This document shows positions 56,244 through 64,000 of a stretch of DNA of 64,000 nt, in pieces. Both the position numbers and the translations under genes were made by a program. Within the stretch, counting starts at the first letter, position 1. Every line of letters begins with the position of its first letter. Under the pieces are notes generated by a model. That model had not been told where the DNA came from. It did no database searches and saw only the letters and a program-made list of their open reading frames with translations. The stretch comes from Acidobacteriota bacterium. Its GTDB lineage: Bacteria; Acidobacteriota; Thermoanaerobaculia; Multivoradales; Multivoraceae. The stretch covers positions 62,001 to 126,000 of the forward strand of contig QQVD01000004.1 of NCBI GenBank assembly GCA_003388555.1, read 5' to 3'.

Positions 56244-56320
56244 TGGCGGGGCCGACGGGACTCGAACCCGCGACCTCCGGCGTGACAGGCCGGCATTCTA
56301 ACCAGCTGAACTACGACCCC
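56244..56320 (-). tRNA. tRNA-Asp (GTC)
   Basis: A full cloverleaf of 77 bases with encoded CCA. The acceptor stem GGGGTCG pairs with CGGCCCC (one G-U); anticodon GTC in CTGTCAC; T loop TTCGAGT. It lies between tRNA-Val and rpmG on the same strand. Confidence 0.95.
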
Positions 56321-56374
56321 GTTTCGAGAGCCGACGGCGTGAGCTCCGGTTCCAGACACCCCTCGCACCGCGGC

Positions 56375-56451
56375 TGGTGGGAGGTGAGGGACTCGAACCC
56401 GCGACCCCCTGCGTGTAAGGCAGGTGCTCTAACCAACTGAGCTAACCTCCC
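56375..56451 (-). tRNA. tRNA-Val (TAC)
   Basis: 77 bases with encoded CCA. The acceptor stem GGGAGGT pairs perfectly with ACCTCCC; anticodon TAC in CTTACAC; D stem GCTC/GAGC; T loop TTCGAGT. First gene of the tRNA-Val/tRNA-Asp/rpmG cluster. Confidence 0.95.
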
Positions 56452-56922
56452 TCGCGGCCGACCGCGCGCACGGGCATGAACGGCCGCCGCAGGAGGGCGG
56501 ATCCTAAGCGAAGCAGGCGAGGCGAGTCAACGCTGACCGCGGCCGCGAAAGCCCGATGACCCGGCGCCGCGGCAGCCGGATGGCGCCAGGCGCCGTCGCC
56601 GTCGACACGGTGTGTCACAATCGGGCCCGTCATCGGCGGCGGCCGGCGCGACGGTGCGCTCACCCGGTTCGAGCGACCTCGTCGTCCCTACGAACCCAGG
56701 GCCGCGTCCGTGGCTCGACGCCGCCAGCAGCCGCAGGCCTGTGCGAAACCACTGCCGGGAAGGCGGGTCTCTCGCACGGCCAGCCCGCGGCGCCGCGCCA
56801 GATCGGCGGCCAGCGCTCGGCCTCGACGCGCCCGACGGACCCCGGTGCCAGCCCGGCCTGTGAAGCCGGGAAGGCCGGCCGCCAACGACGACCCACCAAC
56901 CGCGAAAGGACACTCAGACCAG
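56452..56922. other. Divergent intergenic region between tRNA-Val and sodA
   Basis: Contains the tRNA promoter at 56501-56530. The remaining part holds no gene I can support; frames extending sodA upstream are Arg/Pro-rich and unconserved. A sodA promoter should lie here but no clear match was found. Confidence 0.5.
56501..56530 (-). promoter_or_regulatory. Promoter of the tRNA-Val/tRNA-Asp/rpmG cluster
   Basis: On the minus strand TTGACT (56530-56525), 18-base spacer, TAGGAT (56506-56501), about 40 bases before the tRNA-Val 5' end. The sequence TCGCTTAGG around the -10 is also present in the promoter of the tRNA at 58575. Confidence 0.7.
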
Positions 56923-57519
56923 ATGCACGAAGTCCCAGCCCTTCCGTACTCATTCGACGCCCTCGAACCGCACATCGACGCCCGGACGATGGAGATCCAT
57001 CACGACAAGCACCACGCTGCCTACGTCTCCAAGCTGAACGAGGCGCTCGACGGGCATGCCGACCTCCAGGCACTTCCCGTCGAGGAGCTGCTGCGCAAGA
57101 TCGACAGCGTGCCGGAGAAGATCCGTGGCGCCGTACGCAACCATGGAGGCGGGCACGCCAACCACTCTCTGTTCTGGGAGATCATGGGGCCCGGAGGAGG
57201 GGGCGAGCCGAAGGGCGCCCTCGCCGACGCGATCGACAGCGCCTTCGGCTCCTTCTCCGACTTCAAGGAGAAGTTCCAGGCCGCAGCGGCGGGCCAGTTC
57301 GGTTCCGGATGGGGGTGGCTGGTCAAGGGTGACGGAGGCCTCGAGATCCTCGCCCGGCCCAACCAGGACTCGCCCCTGATGGAGGGCAAGACACCGCTCC
57401 TCGGCGTCGACGTCTGGGAGCATGCCTACTATCTGAACTACCAGAACCGGCGACCGGACTATCTGAAAGCGTTCTGGAACGTGGTCGACTGGGACGCGGT
57501 GGCCAAGCGCTTCGCCTGA
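56923..57519 (+). CDS. sodA: Superoxide dismutase (Fe/Mn family)
   Basis: Detoxifies superoxide in the cytoplasm. 198 aa, standard length. Metal ligands: His26 (EIHHDKHH), His81 (NHSLFW), Asp163 and His167 in [27 protein letters not shown] and QDSPLMEG favour Mn or cambialistic type. A terminator follows at 57576. The ATG at 56923 begins directly at the conserved [17 protein letters not shown]. Confidence 0.95.
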   Translation: MHEVPALPYSFDALEPHIDARTMEIHHDKHHAAYVSKLNEALDGHADLQALPVEELLRKIDSVPEKIRGAVRNHGGGHANHSLFWEIMGPGGGGEPKGALADAIDSAFGSFSDFKEKFQAAAAGQFGSGWGWLVKGDGGLEILARPNQDSPLMEGKTPLLGVDVWEHAYYLNYQNRRPDYLKAFWNVVDWDAVAKRFA

Positions 57520-58016
57520 TCCGGGACGACTGCCGCCTGCGTCCGTCGTCGTCGGGCTCCCACCCGCCCTTCTCGAGCCCCACCGCCGCCGCGGCGCGTG
57601 GGGCTTTCTCTTTCCTGGACGGTCCTTGCTCTGCTCCGACTCCAGGACCTCCTCCGCCACCGGGATCTGCACCGGACCGGCCAGTGGATCGGGGGCCTCC
57701 ACAGGAGGTACGCACGCTGCCGGCACCGATTAGAGGCCGCGACCACTGCCAGCGGACGAACAAGGGGAACACCGCAACGTGCGGATATTCCTACACTTGC
57801 CCGAACAAGCTCAGAACGTGTGCACACGATGCTCGCGAAAGGGAGCTTTTTCAACTTTCATTCAATATCCGTGGCGCTAGAGTCTGCCTCGAGCCTCGGC
57901 AGCCGGTCTCGTCGGCACCGACCCCCCGGCACGCCGCTGGCTCTCTCCTGCCATCCACTGCTTCGTTCCTTTCGGGGTCCCCCCGCGCCTCCAACGAGAA
58001 AGGGTTGCAACGTCCA
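57520..58016. other. Intergenic region between sodA and the ArsR gene
   Basis: Holds the sodA terminator. A perfect 12-base palindrome CGTGTGCACACG at 57817-57828 lies in a locally AT-richer stretch (57780-57890) and is a possible operator for the ArsR-type gene downstream. No gene is supportable. Confidence 0.5.
57576..57613 (+). terminator. Rho-independent terminator of sodA
   Basis: AGCCCCAC (57576-57583) pairs with GTGGGGCT (57598-57605), with an inner GCCGC/GCGGC stem, followed by TTCTCTTT. Confidence 0.8.
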
Positions 58017-58325
58017 ATGGCACAAGACAGCTCGCGCTCGAACCGGCAGATGACAAAGGTCTTCAAGGCGCTGTCGGACAACACCCGGCAGCAGATCCTC
58101 AGCCTGCTCGAAGAACGGCAGCGCAACGTCGGAGAGATCGTCGGCGAGTTCGCGCTCTCGCAGCCGACGATCTCGCGGCACCTCTCGGTGCTCAAGGAAG
58201 CCGATCTGGTGATCGACGAGCGCCGCGGACAGAACGTCGTCTACAGCCTCAACAACGAGACCCTCAACGGGTCCATGCAGCGTTTCTTCGGACAGTTCAG
58301 CGCCTGCCAGGCGTCGCTGCGCTGA
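58017..58325 (+). CDS. ArsR-family winged-helix regulator
   Basis: A 102-aa DNA-binding regulator: KVFKALSDNTRQQILSLLEER, NVGEIVGEFALSQPTISRHLSVLKEADLV, VYSLN. The metal-binding CxC of true ArsR/SmtB sensors is absent; the sole Cys is near the C-terminus, so it resembles metal-independent autorepressors of the SdpR type. It stands alone between sodA and the CAU tRNA; the palindrome at 57817 may be its own operator. Confidence 0.88.
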   Translation: MAQDSSRSNRQMTKVFKALSDNTRQQILSLLEERQRNVGEIVGEFALSQPTISRHLSVLKEADLVIDERRGQNVVYSLNNETLNGSMQRFFGQFSACQASLR

Positions 58326-58480
58326 TCGCGCTGCGGCGCGACATCACGGCACGGTCGACTCGCTGCCCGGCCGGTCATCGGTTGTGGCCACCGCCGGGCG
58401 GTCGGCGCCGTGTGAGCCGCGCGCCCGTGCCTCCACGGCCGAACGGCGACCGTCGCGCTACCGCCCGCGGGCAACGCCCG

Positions 58481-58510
58481 TTGACCTCGCGGCGCGGCGT
58501 CGCTTAGGGT
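58481..58510 (+). promoter_or_regulatory. Promoter of the CAU-anticodon tRNA
   Basis: TTGACC (58481-58486), 18-base spacer, TAGGGT (58505-58510), about 65 bases upstream of the tRNA. It shares spacing and the TCGCTTAGG context with the promoter of the tRNA-Val cluster. Confidence 0.65.
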
Positions 58511-58574
58511 TGCTGCTTGCCCGCTGCGCACCGCGCGAGTCCGCTCGTGCTGCGGGCGCGCCGGTCAGATCTCC

Positions 58575-58651
58575 GGCGGTGTAGCTCAGTTGGTTAGAGC
58601 AAGCGGCTCATATCCGCTGTGTCAGGGGTTCAAGTCCCTTCACCGCCACCA
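58575..58651 (+). tRNA. tRNA with CAT anticodon (elongator Met, or Ile2)
   Basis: 77 bases with encoded CCA. The acceptor GGCGGTG pairs with CACCGCC; anticodon loop CTCATAT; T loop TTCAAGT. It is not an initiator (no mismatch at position 1-72). Overall it resembles elongator tRNA-Met; but CAT is also the gene anticodon of tRNA-Ile2, the TilS substrate, and tilS follows 160 bases later. Confidence 0.9.
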
Positions 58652-58810
58652 AGTTCCCGGGCGAACCGGCCGCTGCCGCCTCTCGTGACCTGACGTGCAA
58701 ACCCGACCTCGCCCGCTCGGGTCCGGCACGCCGCGATCACCCACAGGTCGACCCTGACCCGGGGAAGAGCTATCGCGGCCCCATCGAACCGACCGCCGAG
58801 CTCCTCGCCC

Positions 58811-60676
58811 GTGCCACACTCGCCGGCTCCGGCGGACGCGGCGCTCCGGGCGATCGACAGGCTGCTCACCGCGTACCCGCCGCCCTACGTCGTCGCCTTC
58901 TCGGGCGGTCGTGACTCGCTGGCGCTGCTCCTCCTGCTGCGCCGGGCGCTCGGCGCGGACGCCGGTGGCACCCAGACGGGCAGGGGCTCGGGACAGGGCG
59001 CCACGGGCTCGGCCCTGCCACTGATCGCCGCCCACCTGGATCATGGCCTCGATGCTGGATCCGCCGCGCGTGCGACGCACTGCGCCGCGGTCGCCGAGCA
59101 ACTCCGGATCATCTACGCGAGCGCGCGCGTGTGCCCACCTGCACGCGTCCCCGAGGGCATCGAGGCGTGGGCACGGAACGAGCGCTACCGGTTCCTGGAG
59201 CAGGTCCGGAGAGACCACGATGCGGCCTGGGTGCTCACTGCGCACCACGCCGACGATCAGGTCGACACCCTGCTGATGCGCATCCTCGCCGGAACCCGGA
59301 TCTGGGGACTCGCGGGCATCCGGCCCCGCTCAGGTCGCGTCCTACGGCCCCTGCTCGCGGTGTCGAGGAGCGCACTGCACGGGACGTTCGACCACGGGGC
59401 GTTCGACCACGGGGCGTTCGACGCGGCAGCGGACGGACCGCCGCACGGAACAGTGGAGGGAGCAGTGGACGAAGCACCGGACGAAGCACCGGACGAAGCA
59501 CCGGACAGGGCGCGGGACAGGCGCTCGCAGCACGGGCCGGCAGCGCCTCGGTCGGCCTCCCCGGTCGCGCCGGTCGCACCGGTCGTGGCGATCGAGGATC
59601 CGGGCAACAGCGATCCGAGGCGGCTGCGCAACTTCGTGCGTCGGCACCTCAAGCCGCACCTGGAGCGGGAGCAGGGCGACCTCCAGGGTCGGGTCCTGCG
59701 TCTCGCCGATGCTGCCAGAGCGCTCGACGAGCTCGAGTTCACGGTTGCCGAAGCCGCCTTGCTCGAGGCGACGACGCAGGGGGTCGCGCTGCGCCTCGCG
59801 GCCTGGGACCGGAGCCGGCAGGGATCCAACCGCCCGAGCGACGCGCCTTCCTGCGGCGAGGATCGCTCCCGCGCCCGCCTCGAATTCGGGCTGCATCTGC
59901 TGCACCGTCGAAGTGGCGCGGCGCCCTACCGCGGCAGCGCCTTCGGCGAGCTGTGGCGACAGCTGCACCGCCAGGGTCGGGTACGGGTCGACATCGGCGG
60001 CCATCGGCGATGGTCGAGCCGGACCCGAGACGGCGAACGCCTGCTCGAGATCGTCGGCGGCGAGCCGTCTTCGCAACCGATCGCACCCTCCTTTGCGTAT
60101 ACTTTCCCGATTCCCGGAGGCCTCTGGATTCCGGAGATCGGCGTCGCGGTGCGGGTACGGCGAGTGACCTGCGGAGCGAGCAGCCCCGCGGCGGCGGGCG
60201 CTGCCGGCGCGACCGCCACGGACGATGGCGGCGGGAGAGGTCACGGCGCGTCTTCGCGGCGAGGCCCGCACCCGTCTCAGGTCGTCCATCTGCCAGACGG
60301 CGCGGCGAGTCTCGAGATCCGTACCCGCCGCCCAGGAGATCGTCTCCTCCGCCGACCCGACTCGAAGCCGAAGAAACTCAAGGACGCGCTGTCAAGAACG
60401 CAGATCCCCACCGCGCTTCGCGACCGACTGCCGCTACTGGTGTACCGGGGACAGGTCGTCGACCTGCTCGCGACCGGCGAGTGGATCGTCGAGACCTCTA
60501 CCCTGCGGTATGCCGCGGGGGATCGGGGTGCGGACGCTCCCGCCCACTTCTCACCCTGGCGGATCGAGGTCGCAGCCGCGCCTCGCGTCGACCTCGGCTC
60601 CCGGTCGCGGGAGCTCCGTGGGAACGTCGGCGAGGAATCCGGCTCCGCGACGCCCTGTTGCCGAGCGAGCCGGTAG
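58811..60676 (+). CDS. tilS: tRNA(Ile)-lysidine synthase
   Basis: Modifies C34 of tRNA-Ile2 (CAU) to lysidine so that it reads AUA. The PP-loop SGGRDS (31-36) and AHLDHGL, TAHHADDQVDTLLMRI, RPLL and the later TilS C-domain (RTRRPGDRLLRRPDSKPKKLKDALSRTQIP) are present. At 621 aa it is much longer than usual (about 430-460). A repeat-bearing insert (FDHGAFDHGAFD, then DEAPDEAPDEAPD, about 193-232) and a Gly/Ala-rich loop near 465 explain the excess. GTG 58811 start without a clear Shine-Dalgarno. Confidence 0.92.
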   Translation: MPHSPAPADAALRAIDRLLTAYPPPYVVAFSGGRDSLALLLLLRRALGADAGGTQTGRGSGQGATGSALPLIAAHLDHGLDAGSAARATHCAAVAEQLRIIYASARVCPPARVPEGIEAWARNERYRFLEQVRRDHDAAWVLTAHHADDQVDTLLMRILAGTRIWGLAGIRPRSGRVLRPLLAVSRSALHGTFDHGAFDHGAFDAAADGPPHGTVEGAVDEAPDEAPDEAPDRARDRRSQHGPAAPRSASPVAPVAPVVAIEDPGNSDPRRLRNFVRRHLKPHLEREQGDLQGRVLRLADAARALDELEFTVAEAALLEATTQGVALRLAAWDRSRQGSNRPSDAPSCGEDRSRARLEFGLHLLHRRSGAAPYRGSAFGELWRQLHRQGRVRVDIGGHRRWSSRTRDGERLLEIVGGEPSSQPIAPSFAYTFPIPGGLWIPEIGVAVRVRRVTCGASSPAAAGAAGATATDDGGGRGHGASSRRGPHPSQVVHLPDGAASLEIRTRRPGDRLLRRPDSKPKKLKDALSRTQIPTALRDRLPLLVYRGQVVDLLATGEWIVETSTLRYAAGDRGADAPAHFSPWRIEVAAAPRVDLGSRSRELRGNVGEESGSATPCCRASR

Positions 60677-60845
60677 GCTCGTGGGGGTCGGTCGCCGGAA
60701 ACGGCGCCGTGACCGATCCCTCTCAAACCTCCGCGTCACACTCCCGGCACGCGGTCCGATCCTGCGGGGAAGTCTCCGGACTGGCCACGCACCGCAACCG
60801 TGAGTCCCGCCTGCAGCCACCGCGGCTCGGGCCGAGGTACAGAAC

Positions 60846-62987
<2,142 letters not shown>

Positions 62988-63061
62988 CATCGCCGCGTGG
63001 TCGAGACCGGGAGATCATCCGCAGGCACACGGGCGCGCGGTAGAGCGGAGAGGGGCAGGGC

Positions 63062-63880
63062 ATGAGCCTGGCTCCCCTCTGGGACGTGCTCACCTGGCGC
63101 GACGCGATCGACCTGCTGGCGGTCAGCTTCCTGGTCTACAACCTGCTGCTCTTCATCCGCGGCACCCGGGCGGTGCAGGTGCTGCTCGGCATCCTGGTGC
63201 TCGGCGGCGTCGCCTACCTGGCGCGCTTCCTCGAGCTGCGCACCCTCGAGCAGCTGATGACGGGGTTCTTCCTGGTGGTGCTCCCGGTGGCGATCATCGT
63301 CCTGTTCCAGAACCAGATCCGCCGCGCGCTGGTGAACTTCGGGCGCAATCCCCTGATCGGCTTCACCACCCAGGGCCACAGCGAGGAGATCTTCACCGAG
63401 CTGGTCAACGCCGCGACCACGATGTCCAAGCGCCGCATCGGCGGGCTCGTCGTCATCGAGCGGGTCGACGGTCTGCGTGACTACGTGGAGAACGGCATCG
63501 TGCTCGACGCCAAGATCTCCTTCGACCTGCTGATCACCATCTTCAACCCGTCGACACCGCTGCACGACGGCGCGGTGATCGTCGAGCAGGGGCGGATCGC
63601 CGCCGCCGCCTGCTTCATGCCTCTGTCCTCGAACCCCGAGCTGTCGACCCGGCTCGGAACCCGCCACCGCGCCGCTCTCGGCATCAGCGAGGAGACCGAC
63701 GCGATGGCGATCGTGATCTCGGAGGAGACCGGAGCCATCTCGGTCGCCGTCGAGGGCCGACTGACCCAGAACCTCGACGCCAAGAAGCTCGGCGATCGGC
63801 TGCACCAGCATCTGGTGGTGGAGATGCGCGGCTCGGCCCGGCGTACCCCCAAGGCCGACGTCGCCACCGTCGACGCCTGA
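63062..63880 (+). CDS. cdaA: Diadenylate cyclase CdaA
   Basis: A membrane c-di-AMP synthase, 272 aa. Three N-terminal transmembrane helices (about 15-33, 37-55, 65-82) precede the DAC domain with PLHDGAVIV (DGA at 169-171) and GTRHRAALGISE (RHR at 201-203), the two active-site motifs. ATG 63062 has GAGAGGGG upstream. A cdaR-like gene starts 17 bases downstream, the common cdaA-cdaR arrangement. Confidence 0.96.
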   Translation: MSLAPLWDVLTWRDAIDLLAVSFLVYNLLLFIRGTRAVQVLLGILVLGGVAYLARFLELRTLEQLMTGFFLVVLPVAIIVLFQNQIRRALVNFGRNPLIGFTTQGHSEEIFTELVNAATTMSKRRIGGLVVIERVDGLRDYVENGIVLDAKISFDLLITIFNPSTPLHDGAVIVEQGRIAAAACFMPLSSNPELSTRLGTRHRAALGISEETDAMAIVISEETGAISVAVEGRLTQNLDAKKLGDRLHQHLVVEMRGSARRTPKADVATVDA

Positions 63881-63896
63881 GGCCGGGATCCGATTC

Positions 63897-64000
63897 ATGC
63901 CGCTGCGCCCCACCCCCGCCGCGATCGAGAACCGCTGGGTCCTGCGTTGCGCCGCCTTCCTGATCGCGACCTCGCTGTGGCTCTTCGTGTCGCTGCTGCC
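63897..64000 (+). CDS. CdaR/YbbR-like protein (partial, N-terminus only)
   Basis: Thirty-four codons are visible. NRWVLRCAAFLIATSLWLFVSLL resembles the single N-terminal transmembrane helix of CdaR (YbbR-domain) proteins, regulators of CdaA. The position directly after cdaA supports this; the YbbR domains lie beyond the window. Confidence 0.65.
   Translation, partial: MPLRPTPAAIENRWVLRCAAFLIATSLWLFVSLL

Noticed and set aside
56710..56922. N-terminal extension of sodA
   Set aside because: The 71 extra residues are Arg/Pro/Ala-rich without conservation; family proteins start at the ATG at 56923.

Overview
The window is a very GC-rich (about 70% by eye) bacterial chromosome segment, densely packed with short intergenic gaps and GTG/TTG starts. 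The gene content points to the Acidobacteriota, most likely a Thermoanaerobaculia-like lineage. The markers are a GWxTD-domain protein beside TPR proteins, a DUF4388 (PATAN-type) protein, a TPR/FG-GAP/ASPIC-UnbV giant protein, an ECF sigma factor beside a secreted repeat protein, and several small conserved proteins known to me mainly from that group. This placement is inference from gene families, not from a marker-gene alignment. I see no phage, transposase, integrase or CRISPR array.

Layout. 1-7.9 kb (all minus): a ClpX-like AAA+ ATPase cut by the window edge, TPR and GWxTD envelope proteins, folE with a PTPS-family gene carrying the ExxHGH motif (folate branch), an rRNA m5U methyltransferase, an archaeal-type GAPDH homologue, a small Zn-ribbon protein and a TlpA-like thioredoxin. 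8-13.4 kb: a Lys/Ala repeat histone-H1-like protein (minus), the large subunit of a heteromeric methylmalonyl-CoA mutase (plus), an orphan alkaline-phosphatase-superfamily enzyme, a coiled-coil protein, an S4 protein and DNA polymerase IV. 13.4-20 kb (minus): carB and carA, separated by a small Cys protein, a strongly structured non-coding stretch and an FtsX-like permease. 20-21.5 kb: a secreted protein followed by a 155-bp structured tandem repeat. 21.4-26.5 kb (minus): an apparent operon of DnaC-like ATPase, SPOR/SpoIID protein, meaB, methylmalonyl-CoA epimerase and a conserved small protein; meaB and the epimerase complete the propionyl-CoA route with the mutase. 26.5-33.6 kb (minus): hspR-like regulator, dnaK, a DUF4388/pilin-like protein, a TPR membrane protein and a DUF1844 protein.

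33.7-43.6 kb: mazG (plus), polA (minus, TTG start), the TPR/FG-GAP/ASPIC protein, an NSS-family transporter and an SDR dehydrogenase (plus). 43.8-53.9 kb (minus): a secreted subtilisin with C-terminal binding modules, a carboxylesterase, an RRM protein that seems to start at AUC, HrpB helicase, a secreted repeat protein and an ECF sigma factor. 54-64 kb: a sulfatase-superfamily lipoprotein, a tRNA-Val/tRNA-Asp/rpmG cluster (minus), sodA, an ArsR regulator, a CAU-anticodon tRNA, tilS, ftsH, cdaA and the start of a cdaR-like gene (plus).

Functional links inside the window: mutase/epimerase/MeaB (propionyl-CoA to succinyl-CoA), folE/PTPS (pterin), carAB (carbamoyl phosphate), HspR/DnaK (heat shock), tRNA(CAU)/TilS (possible isoleucine decoding) and CdaA/CdaR (cyclic di-AMP). 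The items most worth a second look are the structured RNA candidate at about 17.28-17.49 kb, the 155-bp repeat, the AUC-start RRM gene, the PTPS-III-like enzyme, the archaeal-type GAPDH homologue, and short tandem repeats that begin at gene stop codons.
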